The notes: generated from the sequence alone by a model not told the origin. Shown: positions 26,266 to 35,571, numbered from the stretch's first letter. The stretch is 64,000 nt of DNA from Palsa-744 sp963734815 (GCA_963734815.1 CAVTIH010000002.1:1612001-1676000); one strand, 5' to 3'. A program made the numbers and translations.

Positions 26266-27153
26266 CTAGCTTGAGCGTATTCGAGGGAGCAGGTTGCGCA
26301 GTGATCTCCTGCGGCCTTCGATCGCACTGTTAGTTGTGGGGAGCTGTCGGACGCGCACGTAGAGCGGTGTGGCCATGAGCGTGGTGCGGTGATCGTCCGC
26401 GGCGATCAGCGAGACTTCGGCGAGTCCTTCGCAGGGGCGGCGGTCGAGGAGCCGTGGAAGACCTGTCTTGCCCATCCAATCATCGCGCGCGAGAACGTCG
26501 TACATGGTGTGCGCCGCGTCGGGCGATTCCAACGAGAGTCCGTCCCGCATCTCGTTGTGATCTGCCTCGGGGTCGACTTCAAGTGATTGGCGGGTCGTCT
26601 GCAGCCAACGGAAAAGCGTGCCTGTCGATGAGCCCGTTCGCGCGCCGGGACTCCTATCGAGCTGGCCCGTGCGGTAGGGCGCAAGGAGGTGCCCGGGTGA
26701 GCCGAACATGAGCAGGCCGGGAACCAGACTGTAGTCCTCGACGGCTTCGCGGTCCACGAGTACAAGCGCACGCAGGTCAGGGTCGTATTCGCCGCTGGCC
26801 ACGCCAAACCGTAGGCGCCGGTGAAAGTGAAACCAACTGCTCTCGGTGAACACGCCGGTCCCAGCGTCCAGGTCGGCGACGCCTTCGCGGCGCAGCTCGC
26901 GAACGACTCTGTCGAGTAGCCGCTCGATCGCCTGCTCGTGCTGGTCTGGCTGTACGCGCTCGACGCCGGCGGTCGCCTGAGCGGAGAGGCCCGTGCCGGC
27001 CGGGAGCGGGAGGGAGAGCCGTCCGCTGCCCTCCAGCGTGAAGTGTCGCTCGAACCAGGCGGTCGATATCCCACGCGCGCGGGCCAGCGCGAGCAGCTTG
27101 CGCTCGGAGACATAGACGAATTCTGACGGTGGAGGCGTGTTATCGCGGGCCAC
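26266..27153 (-). CDS. Uncharacterised protein, divergent from the 27186 gene
   Basis: GTG 27153 is taken as start ('ARDNTPPPSEFVYVSERKLL'); the upstream open frame is not protein-like. The 295-aa product opens with 'FVYVSERKLLALARARGIST' and has a central 'LLMFGSPGHLLAPY'. Both recall, weakly, a family of conflict-associated actinobacterial proteins (DUF7019-like). No membrane segment or enzyme motif is evident. It is transcribed away from 27186 with only 32 bases between starts. Confidence 0.5.
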   Translation of the reverse strand: MARDNTPPPSEFVYVSERKLLALARARGISTAWFERHFTLEGSGRLSLPLPAGTGLSAQATAGVERVQPDQHEQAIERLLDRVVRELRREGVADLDAGTGVFTESSWFHFHRRLRFGVASGEYDPDLRALVLVDREAVEDYSLVPGLLMFGSPGHLLAPYRTGQLDRSPGARTGSSTGTLFRWLQTTRQSLEVDPEADHNEMRDGLSLESPDAAHTMYDVLARDDWMGKTGLPRLLDRRPCEGLAEVSLIAADDHRTTLMATPLYVRVRQLPTTNSAIEGRRRSLRNLLPRIRSS

Positions 27154-27185
27154 GAGGGTTAGGGTATGCGCTGCGAGGTTGCGAT

Positions 27186-28172
27186 TTGTCGAAAGCGTCC
27201 GAGAAAGAACTCGACGAGGCTTACCAGCGCGGACGGGAGCAGGGGCGCAAGGAAGCCAAGTTCGGCCCGCTGTTGGCGGACTTACCGGCGTTCGCGCCGT
27301 GGACGGGTGGTGTGCGCTTTCAGCACACGCGCAGCTGGTTCGACGGCTTCGTGGACTTCGAGCGGGGCGTGACCGAGGACCTTCGTGCTGTCGAACGCGA
27401 GCGTTGGAGGCTGGAACGGACGCGCGACGAGGTGGTCGGTGAGATCGAGGAGAGATCACGAGACGCGAGGGGGCGATTCGGGCTCGCACTGGCAAGCCGG
27501 TTGCGCTCGTCAGGGCCGCTACGGATCGTGTCTGCGTGGTTGCCCGAGCCCGCACGCGACCTGCAGACCGAGCTCGAGGAGTGCGAGCGCGAGCTTGTCT
27601 TCGCAGAGAGAGCGCAGCGGTTCATCCGTGATCGACTGCACGAGGCGCGCGAGGTGGTGGATCGGGAGCTGGAGTTCGGGCGCGGGTATGCCTGCAGAGT
27701 GGAAGCCATCCGCTGTGCGCCGACCCGGCCGTGCGGGGTGCACGAGCTTGCGAACGTCGAGTTATTCGTGTGTGGTGACCGTCGCCGTGTGCATTGGGGA
27801 GCGGACGGGCGGATTGGTGCCGGCGGCGAGGACTACGGGTTCAAGTGGCGGCTGGAGAACCCCTTGCGTCGCTGGCTCACCACGCGTTGGCGCGTGTCAT
27901 GGCTCTCCATCGCCGACAGGACCAACGAGACTCCCACCTACGAGCTCTACGCGATCGAGTTTCCCGGTCGGGATCCCAGCGAGGGAAGCGGCCGCGTGTG
28001 GCTCATGGGGAGGATTGAAAGCCGCGACACGATCCGCGCGCTCCTGCCCGAACTGGAGCAACGCGCTCAGCGCGAGCGCAACTCGCTCGTCGTAGTCGCC
28101 CAGCGGATCCGCGATGCGGCGCGCGCTGAGCAGCAGCGCGTGGACTCGAACTCGTCCGACGGGACGATGTAG
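27186..28172 (+). CDS. Uncharacterised coiled-coil protein
   Basis: TTG 27186 is taken as start ('SKASEKELDEAYQRGREQGR'). The 328-aa, charged protein has long heptad-like helices ('AVERERWRLERTRDEVVGEI', 'TELEECERELVFAERAQRFI') followed by a beta-rich part with 'FKWRLENPLRRWLTTRWRVS'. No signal peptide or membrane segment. No family recognised. The divergent 26266-27153 gene may be functionally linked because the two share a very short control region. Confidence 0.5.
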   Translation: MSKASEKELDEAYQRGREQGRKEAKFGPLLADLPAFAPWTGGVRFQHTRSWFDGFVDFERGVTEDLRAVERERWRLERTRDEVVGEIEERSRDARGRFGLALASRLRSSGPLRIVSAWLPEPARDLQTELEECERELVFAERAQRFIRDRLHEAREVVDRELEFGRGYACRVEAIRCAPTRPCGVHELANVELFVCGDRRRVHWGADGRIGAGGEDYGFKWRLENPLRRWLTTRWRVSWLSIADRTNETPTYELYAIEFPGRDPSEGSGRVWLMGRIESRDTIRALLPELEQRAQRERNSLVVVAQRIRDAARAEQQRVDSNSSDGTM

Positions 28173-28307
28173 CTACCTGTCGCTCGCCGGTGCGGGCTCG
28201 CGGATCCCCTTTGCCGCCCGTCTCAGAGCCCATGCCAGGCAACCCGGACAGGATGCGCGGGTGCGACTGTGCCAGCGTCTACGATCGTGGGACGAAAGTA
28301 GGCTTGG

Positions 28308-29015
28308 GTGAGTACCATGACCAACGGACGCTTCGACATCCCCCTGTATACGACCGCCGAGGCGGCTCGTTTCCTCGGTGTGCCCACCTCCACATTCGCT
28401 ACGTGGGCGAAAGGCTACGTACGTCGTCCGTCGGGACATCCGGTGGTTGTCGGCGAGCCGATCGTGACCAGCATACGCGCAGAGAGTGGCTACCCGACGG
28501 TGCCCTTCGTGGGTCTCGCGGAGGCGATGATCATCGCCGCGTTCCGCCGAGCAGGAGTCAGTTTGCAGCACATCCGTAGAGCGGTCGGAATCATCCAGCA
28601 AGAGATTGGTCTCGATCACGCACTTGCCTCTGAGCGGCTATATGCCGATGGCGCGGTCATCCTCTTTGACTACGCCGAGAACGAGGACGACCGCGAATTG
28701 GGTGGCCTGACCGAGGTCGTCTCGCGCCAGCGGGTATTCGCTCCCACCATCGAGGACTATCTCAAGCGGATCGAGTACGGGAGAGATGGCTGGGCCGTGC
28801 GTCTGGTTTCCCCGGCCACCGACCAGCCCGTTGTCGTCGTCGATCCCGAGCGGTCGTTTGGCCAGCCCATCTTCATTCACGGCGCGGCCAGGGTCGAGGA
28901 TGTGCTCGACCGATGGCGTGCGGGCGAACCGCTGAGCGAGGTGGCCGAGGACTTCGGTGTTCCTCCTAAGGATGTCGAGGACATCCTACGTGTCGCGCTC
29001 CCAGCGGCTGCCTGA
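28308..29015 (+). CDS. DUF433 antitoxin, VapB45-like
   Basis: The 235-aa protein combines an N-terminal MerR-like helix-turn-helix ('YTTAEAARFLGVPTSTFATW') with a C-terminal DUF433 helix-turn-helix ('DRWRAGEPLSEVAEDFGVPP'). This domain pair and the following PIN-like gene match VapB45 of Mycobacterium (Rv2018). The start is GTG 28308 or ATG 28317. It should bind and neutralise the toxin encoded by the overlapping gene and repress the promoter. Confidence 0.8.
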   Translation: MSTMTNGRFDIPLYTTAEAARFLGVPTSTFATWAKGYVRRPSGHPVVVGEPIVTSIRAESGYPTVPFVGLAEAMIIAAFRRAGVSLQHIRRAVGIIQQEIGLDHALASERLYADGAVILFDYAENEDDRELGGLTEVVSRQRVFAPTIEDYLKRIEYGRDGWAVRLVSPATDQPVVVVDPERSFGQPIFIHGAARVEDVLDRWRAGEPLSEVAEDFGVPPKDVEDILRVALPAAA

Positions 29016-29397
29016 ATTCTTCGTCGATCGCAGCCTTGGCCGTCATCGCGTCCCGGGAGCTCTGCGCCTGGCTGGCTGGACGCTGCGCACCCATCACGAG
29101 GTCTATGGTGAGCGCGACGAGCAGGTACCGGATATCGAGTGGCTCGAGCTGTGCGGACGGCGCGGGCTGCCCGTACTCAGCAAGGACAGGCGGCTTCGCT
29201 ACCGGCCAGCTGAGATCGAGGCGATCCGCCGTTTTAGCGTGCGCGCGTTCCTGCTCACTGGCGGCAGTCTGCTCGCGGCCGAGCAGGCTGAGCGCTTCGA
29301 TCGGAACCGTGAGGACATCGAGAGGGAGTGCAGTACGGCTGGGCCGGTCATATACGCCGTGCAGGCACTCAGGATCGTGAGAATCTTCCCGTCCTAG
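28990..29397 (+). CDS. PIN-like toxin, VapC45-like
   Basis: GTG 28990 overlaps the antitoxin gene by 26 bases. The 135-aa protein begins 'SRSQRLPEFFVDRSLGRH', with a PIN-type first Asp, and contains 'GLPVLSKDRRLRYRPAE', with a second acidic site. This is the compact VapC45/Mut7-C-like PIN fold, a predicted RNase. It ends six bases before the tRNA-Lys fragment that bounds element 1, so the module lies just outside the element. Confidence 0.75.
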   Translation: MSRSQRLPEFFVDRSLGRHRVPGALRLAGWTLRTHHEVYGERDEQVPDIEWLELCGRRGLPVLSKDRRLRYRPAEIEAIRRFSVRAFLLTGGSLLAAEQAERFDRNREDIERECSTAGPVIYAVQALRIVRIFPS

Positions 29398-29403
29398 ATC
29401 GAA

Positions 29404-29446
29404 ATGCGCCATGCGGGACTCGAACCCGCCCCACCGGATTAAAAGT
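29404..29446 (-). repeat. att repeat: tRNA-Lys 3' fragment (distal end of element 1)
   Basis: These 43 bases match 40631-40673 with one mismatch (A29411 versus G40638). They cover the tRNA-Lys from the anticodon loop to the 3' end. The sequence on either side does not match, and the 5' half of the tRNA is absent, so this is the duplicated attachment site and not a gene. Confidence 0.9.
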
Positions 29447-29530
29447 TCTGGCCGTTCCGCCGGGATCCCAGTAAAATATGGCTTGCCCAAACGGTTTTAA
29501 GGCGTCGCGTCCAGCTCGTTTGGGCGATTT

Positions 29531-29559
29531 GGGAATACATAGGGAACATGGGGGAACAC
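29531..29559 (+). repeat. GGGAACAC boxes, left end of element 1
   Basis: GGGAATAC (29531), GGGAACAT (29542) and GGGAACAC (29552) recur at 10-11-base spacing. Two matching GGGAACAC boxes occur at 40547 and 40560, near the other end. Spacing of about one helical turn and placement inside both att sites fit arm-type binding sites of a tyrosine integrase. They overlap the first possible integrase start codon. Confidence 0.5.
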
Positions 29560-30924
29560 GACGCGGCCCACGACCCCCTTGGCGACGCGGCGCCAGAGCT
29601 GGCGAGACGAGACGACGAGAGGCCAGTATTGAGCACCAAGGAGACGATACGCCCAACCGGCCACCTGCAGGTGAAGGGCGCCCGCGGGAGCCGCGCCTTC
29701 TACGCCCTGATCCGCGACGGCGGGGGCCGCCACCAGCGCAAGCTGGGTCCCGCCTGGGTGAAGGACTCGGGCAGGCGCACGCCGCGCGGCGCCGTGAAGT
29801 GGGTGACGCGCGACGGCCCCAAGCCGGATGGCTACCTGGCCCCGGCCGATGCCGAAGACATGCTGCGCACGCTGCTGGCGGAGGCCCCGCGGCGCCGCGT
29901 CGAGCGCCCCATGCCGGTGCGCGCGATGACGCTGCGCAAAGCGTGCGATCACTGGCTGCGCTGGGTGGAGTCAGACCGTGAGGCGAAGCACTCGACGGTC
30001 GGTGACTACCGCAACATGTGCGACCGCATCTGCCGCGACCTCGGCGAGCAGACACCGGTGGCGTCGCTGACCGCGAAGGCGCTGCAGGAGTGGGTGGACG
30101 CCCTGCCGGCGGAACGGCGGCTCTCGCCGAAAGAGGCCAAGCGCCGGCGCGCGGCGGGAGCGGAGATCAAGCGGATGCCGGACGGCACGCACGTGCAGCT
30201 GACTCCCGCGAGCGCGCGCACGAAGCGCAAGTACGTGAGTGCGCTCAACGGCATCATGAAGCGCGCGATGAAGCAGGGTGCGGTGGCGGCCAACCCGGTT
30301 GAGCTGATCGATCGTCCCGGCCGGCTGCGCACACGCAAAACGCTGGCGACATCGCAGTTTTTGCGGCCAGCCGAGGTGCACGCGCTGGTCGAGTCGGCCG
30401 CGGAGGTGAAGCAACAGGACGCGGCGATCTTCATGGTGTCGGCGTTCTGCGGCCTACGTCTTGGCGAGCTGCTGGATCTGCGCTGGCGGGCGGTGAACTT
30501 CGAGGGCAGCTCGCTGCACGTGGAGTCGAATTACGTGCGCAACGTGGAGGGAACCCCGAAGTCGGGCGCCGGGCGCGTGGTGCCGATGGCCCCGGAGGTG
30601 GCGAGAACACTGTCCGAGCACGCAAAGGCCGTCCCCGCGAAGTCGGAGTTCAGTCTCGTGTTCGCCGGCGAGCAGGGCCCGCACGTGGACGCAAACGACT
30701 TGCGCAAGCGCTACTACAAGGCGCTGGAGCAGGCGGGTCTCCGACGCATCCGCATTCACGACCTGCGCCACACGTTCGGCACGGTGTGCGCCGCAAAGGG
30801 CATCCCGCTGACGACGATCAAGGAGTGGATGGGCCACGCCCACCTCGCCACGACCGAGATCTACACGGCCTTCTACCCGCAGGACGCCGACGCGGCGAGG
30901 ATCTCGGAGGCGTTTGCCGCGTAG
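29548..30924 (+). CDS. Tyrosine recombinase (integrase) of element 1
   Basis: The catalytic C-terminal domain shows Arg in 'FCGLRLGELLDLRW', the 'HDLRHTF' box and 'WMGHAHLATTEIYTAF' with the His and nucleophile Tyr. The N-terminal part has an AP2-like arm-binding and a SAM-like core-binding region ('DHWLRWVESDREAKHSTVGD'). The ATG at 29548 gives 458 aa. A TTG at 29629 behind GAGAGG gives 431 aa and avoids the GGGAACAC boxes, so it may be the true start. It integrates element 1 at tRNA-Lys. Confidence 0.92.
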   Translation: MGEHDAAHDPLGDAAPELARRDDERPVLSTKETIRPTGHLQVKGARGSRAFYALIRDGGGRHQRKLGPAWVKDSGRRTPRGAVKWVTRDGPKPDGYLAPADAEDMLRTLLAEAPRRRVERPMPVRAMTLRKACDHWLRWVESDREAKHSTVGDYRNMCDRICRDLGEQTPVASLTAKALQEWVDALPAERRLSPKEAKRRRAAGAEIKRMPDGTHVQLTPASARTKRKYVSALNGIMKRAMKQGAVAANPVELIDRPGRLRTRKTLATSQFLRPAEVHALVESAAEVKQQDAAIFMVSAFCGLRLGELLDLRWRAVNFEGSSLHVESNYVRNVEGTPKSGAGRVVPMAPEVARTLSEHAKAVPAKSEFSLVFAGEQGPHVDANDLRKRYYKALEQAGLRRIRIHDLRHTFGTVCAAKGIPLTTIKEWMGHAHLATTEIYTAFYPQDADAARISEAFAA

Positions 30925-31276
30925 TCAAGCGCGCCACCGCGACGGGATCGACTGGGAGGCTGCGCAGCTCAGTGCAGCAGCGACAGGAAGCGCACAAGGT
31001 GGCGTTTACCACCACTTTCGTATTACGCTCGACCAAACCGTGACGACGGTCGCCTCCCTGCGCGATCTCGTCCGCATCGCCGACGCCAGCCCCCTGCAGG
31101 AGCGCCGTGCGTTCCTGCCCGCCATCTGGGCGACATTGGAGCAGACCGAGCGCCCGCGGGCGCAGCCTCGACATCGACGTGGTGCCCGCAACGGATGAGA
31201 GCAACCTCGACCTCTTTGCCGTTGCGCTGAACGAGCTCGATGCGCGTCTCGCGGTCGGGTATGCGCTTCCCAAGCT
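30925..31276 (+). other. Gap with a possible frameshifted small gene
   Basis: Two plus-strand frames may be halves of one small gene. One covers about 31017-31165 ('TTVASLRDLVRIADASPLQE', 'FLPAIWATLEQTERP'). The other covers about 31160-31289 ('LDIDVVPATDESNLDLFAVA'). The join would need a 1-base shift near 31160. No family is recognised; it may equally be decayed sequence. Confidence 0.25.
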
Positions 31277-32260
31277 TCAGCGCCGGTGAAGGTGAATAGC
31301 GACCCGCATGTGATCGAGTATTTCGATCGGCATAGCCGGGTCACCGAAGCTCTCCGACGTAGTGGCGAGCACCCACGCGCCGGTGATGCGTCGAGCCAGC
31401 ACCGGGCCGCCAGAGCTTGACGCCTGGAAGATCCCGGGGTGCCCGCCAAGCGGCTTCATATCTGGCAGGGCCGGCGGCGCAGCGCCTGGGCGCGATGCGT
31501 TCAGCAGGACCGCTGCGGTGACGTACTCGCCCACCCTGTGGATGTAGACGGTGTTGGCGCAGGACATCAACGCGCGGCCGAGCAGCCGATGGAGGGGTCC
31601 GAGCCCAGTCGCCACGGCGCCTTCCCACGCTGCGGTTCCAAGCCGGAGGTGGGGTGCGTCGAGCCGGCATACGCCCTGTGGCTGTCGCTGAGGGTGCGCC
31701 CATGTTGTGTGGGGCAACCGAGACGTCAGCGGAATGCCGGGCTGGGACTGTGTCGGGATCGCTGCGCCAGTGGCGTCAAATGGCGTCACTTCCGGACAGT
31801 GCGTTGAGAAACGTAGGCTGAAGGGGTATTCGGGCGCCTGTAGCGAGGCTGCGCGAAGGCCGTCCGAAAGCGTGGCATTCGTGGTGGTCGGCGCGGGTGT
31901 GCCGCCCGCGATGGAAACCGACGCCACGTCACCCCTGGTGAGCAGGAACACGAATGCGCCTTCTTCATGGCTGTCGCCGCATTCCTCGGCAAAGATTGGG
32001 CCCGTCGACGTTGGTGGTGCCGAGCACGCCCGGCTGCTACTGACGGAGTTGATCCTGACGATCCGGGTGACGGTTTGCATGCACCAACCGGCGTCTCCAG
32101 CGTCAAGCACAGGGGCCAAAGAGACTTCGCCGCCGGGCGTGGCACGCCAGTGGTACGCGTCCGGGGGTTCGGAGCTGGCCGCGGCGCTGAACGCTCCGAA
32201 GCAGATGGTTGCGGCCAGGATGCCGAAGCTCGCCAGTGTGAGTCCAGTCGTTCGGGTCAC
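31277..32260 (-). CDS. Secreted hypothetical protein
   Basis: GTG 32260 starts a signal peptide ('TRTTGLTLASFGILAATICF', cleavage near AAAS). The 327-aa product has several Cys and a C-terminal half with 'LMSCANTVYIHRVGEYVTAA' and 'ITGAWVLATTSESFGDPAMP'. A glance at 'SGGPVLARRITGAWVLA' recalls the serine-protease Gly-Asp-Ser-Gly-Gly-Pro site, but the catalytic Ser context is only 'SSSGGPV' and no His/Asp partners are clear. Function unknown; the product is exported. Confidence 0.5.
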   Translation of the reverse strand: MTRTTGLTLASFGILAATICFGAFSAAASSEPPDAYHWRATPGGEVSLAPVLDAGDAGWCMQTVTRIVRINSVSSSRACSAPPTSTGPIFAEECGDSHEEGAFVFLLTRGDVASVSIAGGTPAPTTTNATLSDGLRAASLQAPEYPFSLRFSTHCPEVTPFDATGAAIPTQSQPGIPLTSRLPHTTWAHPQRQPQGVCRLDAPHLRLGTAAWEGAVATGLGPLHRLLGRALMSCANTVYIHRVGEYVTAAVLLNASRPGAAPPALPDMKPLGGHPGIFQASSSGGPVLARRITGAWVLATTSESFGDPAMPIEILDHMRVAIHLHRR

Positions 32261-32298
32261 GTGGAAACCATATTCAATGCGCAGCGCTCCAGCCGTGC

Positions 32299-32919
32299 TT
32301 ACCTCTTGGAGAACCGAACGCGGAAGTAGGCCACGATCCGAGCGCTGCGGTCGCGAGGCGTCGGCAATTCTCCGGGCTGCTGGCGCTTCGGCCTGGCGAC
32401 GATCCCGTGCAGCTGCTTGCCGTTGCTGCACAGCGGTTCCCCCGAATAGCATTCCGGCGCCGTGCTGTGCCCGTAGCAGGGTTCAAGACGACGGCAGGGC
32501 TTGCCGTGCGGGATGGCGTACACCGCCCCTCTGTAGGTGGCGCCTGGACACCAATCGAGCGCCATGCTCACTCCCGACGCAGACCCAGTCTTTTCGGGGC
32601 TGAGCGAGAGGCTCACGGGCTTGCCGGGTCCGGGGTAGCCATATTCGGTGTATTCCATGTCGCTCGCCTGCGCGCATCGCTTCGAGGAGAGGTGCTTGGC
32701 GTAGTGCTTGGTGAGTACCACGACGGCGTAGTAGTAGCCGCCGTTCGGCAGCGGCTCTCGAGGCGTGAAGCTGATCGTGACGTCGCTGGTGATGCTCGGG
32801 TGGGGTGGCACGTTGATCGACACCGGCGCCGATTTGCTCACGGCGAGCGCGCTCGAGTAGCCGAATGCTACGAACACTGCCATGAAGGCTGCGAGGCGGT
32901 GTCTTTGCGTGACGATCAT
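32299..32919 (-). CDS. Secreted hypothetical protein
   Basis: Start ATG 32919 gives a signal peptide ('MIVTQRHRLAAFMAVFVAFG', cut near ALA-V). The 206-aa mature protein has a beta-rich domain ('SDVTISFTPREPLPNGGYYY') and several Cys ('CRRLEPCYGHSTAPECYSGE') that may form disulfides. It lies 38 bases upstream of the other secreted gene on the same strand, so they may be co-transcribed. No family recognised. Confidence 0.55.
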   Translation of the reverse strand: MIVTQRHRLAAFMAVFVAFGYSSALAVSKSAPVSINVPPHPSITSDVTISFTPREPLPNGGYYYAVVVLTKHYAKHLSSKRCAQASDMEYTEYGYPGPGKPVSLSLSPEKTGSASGVSMALDWCPGATYRGAVYAIPHGKPCRRLEPCYGHSTAPECYSGEPLCSNGKQLHGIVARPKRQQPGELPTPRDRSARIVAYFRVRFSKR

Positions 32920-33517
32920 GTGCCTGCCCATCGGTGAGCACGCCCGCAGGAGACCAAGGTCGATACGCGCAGCGGCAGGTCTGAACATCGCGACTTTCCC
33001 AACACGTGCCCCAAGCCTATAGGATCATTAAGTACCTACGATGCGCGGAGCACGGGTCGTCCCGGCGCCTCCGTGGATGCCGCAACGGGGGACGATCTGC
33101 CAGACTTGCGCCGGCCTATGGGGTTACTCCACTGGTCGGCCCCACCCACGGCCGCCGTCTGCCGACCCCTATGCGACCCGCTCAAGAGGTGGCAGACGCC
33201 AAGTGGCGGGCACCGCAGGAAGAATCGCTACGCAGACGAGCATGATCGAGATCGCGGCTCCGCGTCGCACAGCACGGGCGATGTCGGCCACGGTCATCGT
33301 CAAGCCGCCGTGCGCTCGGCCGCTGCGGTTCTGATGGCCTGAGTCGACCCGGACAGCGGTCGTCGGCGCCGAGTCGCACCGGCCGGCGTAAAGGGGACCC
33401 ACGCGCTCCCCGAATGGGCTCCCTGGGACGTCTTAGCCGTCCGGTCCGGATATGGGCCGGGATGCTACGGGCCGCCTCTTACGTTGTCGTGTTCGTGGGA
33501 GAACTCGAGCTCCATCG
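32920..33517. other. Gap of about 600 bases, at most one tiny gene
   Basis: No convincing full gene. A minus-strand 42-codon frame from ATG 33297 to 33169 encodes one hydrophobic helix ('AAISIMLVCVAILPAVPATW') after a basic head. It could be a small membrane protein, but there is no good ribosome site. The rest shows no structure I can name. Confidence 0.3.
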
Positions 33518-34825
33518 TCAGGGCTGCAGTCGCACGGGCAGCGTCTTGTGCTGGTTGGCGAACGCTGACTCGACGTGTGTGCACTCGCCGGCGATCTGGA
33601 TCTCGGGGTAGCGTTTGAGCGTCTCCTCGATCAGGATCCGCAACTCCAGTCGCGCGAGCGCGGTGCCCAGGCAGAAGTGCCGCCCACCGGCACCGAACGC
33701 CTGGTGCTCGGACGGAGCCCGGGGGACACCCGCCTCCGGCGGGCATCCCCGGTTCCACCAGCGCGTCAGGTCGAAGCGGTCGGGGTCCTCAAAGCGCGTC
33801 TCGTCGCGGTTGGACGACGGGTACCACATGACCAGCTTCTCGCCCTCACGGATGCGCTGCCCGTGCAGCTCGGTGTCGCGTGTGGCCGTGCGGGCGAAGT
33901 GCGCGAACGCCGGGAACATGCGCAGTGACTCCTCGACCGCCGCCGGCACCAGCGAGGGGTCATCGAGCACCATCCGTCGTTGCTCGGGGTTTTCCATCAG
34001 CGCGCGCATGCCGCTGCAGTAGGTCGCCTTGGTGCTGTCGTTGCCGGCGGCCATCAGCAGCAGGAACCCCATCACGATCTCGTGGTCCTCGAGCCGCTCG
34101 CCGTCGAGCTCCGCGTGCACGAGCACGCTCGTCAGGTCATCGGTCGGCGCCGCGCGTCGTTCGGCGATCAGCTTGCCGCAGCGCGCGAACACCTCGGGCA
34201 CCTCGCGCTCCATCACGCTCTGCGCACCCTCCGGCGTCGCGTCCGGGTCGCCCGCGCCGACGATCGCGTTCATCAGGTTCGCCCATGCCTCATCGTCCTC
34301 GGGCGAGAGACCCATGAAGCTGCCGATCACCCGCGCCACCACCGGCTGGGCGACGTCGCTGACCAGATCGCAGGTCTCCCGGGCGGGCGGGCCCTCCAAA
34401 CGCTCGAGCACCTCGATCGTGATCGCGCGGATCGCGTCCTCGTGCTCGGCGATCCGCTTCGGCGTGAAGCCACGCTGGAACAGCGCCTTTAGCCGGTCGT
34501 GCTTGGGCGGGTCCATCCCGATGAACATCGCCTGCTGCATCTCCAACGACAAGCCTGCATTGGATGCGGTGAAGCCGCCGACTTCGGAGGAGTAGGTCTG
34601 CCAGTCACGGCTGACCTCAAACACGTCCTCGGCGGTCGTCACCGACCAGAAGCCGGGTTCGCCGGGAAACTCAGCGATGCCGCTTGACCAGTGAACCGGA
34701 CACTCAGCGCGCAACCGCCTGAACAACTCCAACGGCGGCCCCTGCTGGAAGTGGGCACTGTCAGCGACGCCCAGCTCATCAAGCGGCATCTGATCCTGGC
34801 TTGTAGCGCTCAAGAGTCCTCCCAT
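33518..34825 (-). CDS. Cytochrome P450 (class I bacterial type)
   Basis: The 435-aa P450 has I-helix 'MAAGNDSTKATYCSG' (Asn-Asp-Ser-Thr instead of the common Asp/Glu-Thr-Thr), ExxR in 'VEESLRMFPAF' and haem loop 'FGAGGRHFCLGTALARLE' with Cys385. The layout resembles the CYP124/125/142-like sterol and lipid hydroxylases of actinobacteria; the actual substrate is unknown. Start ATG 34825 ('MGGLLSATSQDQMPLDEL') follows GGGAGG. It is cargo of element 1. Confidence 0.92.
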   Translation of the reverse strand: MGGLLSATSQDQMPLDELGVADSAHFQQGPPLELFRRLRAECPVHWSSGIAEFPGEPGFWSVTTAEDVFEVSRDWQTYSSEVGGFTASNAGLSLEMQQAMFIGMDPPKHDRLKALFQRGFTPKRIAEHEDAIRAITIEVLERLEGPPARETCDLVSDVAQPVVARVIGSFMGLSPEDDEAWANLMNAIVGAGDPDATPEGAQSVMEREVPEVFARCGKLIAERRAAPTDDLTSVLVHAELDGERLEDHEIVMGFLLLMAAGNDSTKATYCSGMRALMENPEQRRMVLDDPSLVPAAVEESLRMFPAFAHFARTATRDTELHGQRIREGEKLVMWYPSSNRDETRFEDPDRFDLTRWWNRGCPPEAGVPRAPSEHQAFGAGGRHFCLGTALARLELRILIEETLKRYPEIQIAGECTHVESAFANQHKTLPVRLQP

Positions 34826-35060
34826 CTTGACTTGACTTGATCTACAGACGCAGCCTACTCCCCGGGCTGGCCACACGCCGCCCGTGCGCTTGAGCTCTCA
34901 CGCGAGCACGGCTTCGGCGCGTTCGAGGCGCGGGCTGCCGCTCTGGACGAGTCTCGATCGCGTCGGCTGCTCGTCAGGCGACTGCTCCCGCGGGGACAAA
35001 GCAGCAGTCTGGGCGTTGGCGGCGACTGCGCCTCGAAACGTTCGACTGTCGGTTGTGCGG

Positions 35061-35480
35061 TTACGTGTGGTGTTGGTCCTGGCGGTAGTGGCCGATACGA
35101 GCGATGTCTCGGCCTGTTGAGGGGCACTGCCACCACGCAATGTCCGTCTGCTCGTCCCACGAAGGCGTTGCGGGATGGGGGTGGCCTGGGCAGGCTGGTC
35201 GGGCCTGACTCCAGCCGCCACGTGTCTCCGGGAAGAACTGTTCCTGGAGATGGTCCGCGAATCGCTCCAGCAGCGCCGCACCGCGCTCCTCGGGTGGAAC
35301 GATGAACGAGATACGGCTTGTCTCAGATAGCTCGCGGAGGTGCACCACCCAACATGTCTCGCTGTCCCATTGGTCCCGGCCGTAGGAGACCTCCAAAGGG
35401 ATCGCCTGCGGCTGTTGCAGGTCAGCAAGGACGGCATCCACCGCCTCGGTCAGCCAGCCTGGCAGGCTCTCGGTACTCAC
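35061..35480 (-). CDS. Hypothetical protein
   Basis: The 139-aa protein (GTG 35480) begins 'STESLPGWLTEAVDAVLADL' and has 'RISFIVPPEERGAALLERFA'. Its tail is rich in Trp, Pro and His ('PATPSWDEQTDIAWWQCPST'). No membrane segment or known motif. The divergent gene at 35572 lies 91 bases away and they may share a control region. Confidence 0.5.
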   Translation of the reverse strand: MSTESLPGWLTEAVDAVLADLQQPQAIPLEVSYGRDQWDSETCWVVHLRELSETSRISFIVPPEERGAALLERFADHLQEQFFPETRGGWSQARPACPGHPHPATPSWDEQTDIAWWQCPSTGRDIARIGHYRQDQHHT

Positions 35481-35571
35481 CTTAGGATTGTTGCAGCGAG
35501 CCTGCTTCCACGCGAGCGCGTGCCTGGCCGTTGTCCCAAGTCGCGTGAGGGCGCGGCTTAAACTGTTGTTG

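Noticed and set aside
29404..29470. Second tRNA-Lys gene
   Set aside because: Only the 3' half is present. The sequence after the anticodon loop diverges and cannot form a D-arm or acceptor stem, so it is an att fragment.
31277..32260. Trypsin-like protease in element 1
   Set aside because: 'SSSGGPV' recalls the protease Ser site, but the Gly-Asp before Ser and clear His/Asp partners are missing, so it is left as a secreted unknown.
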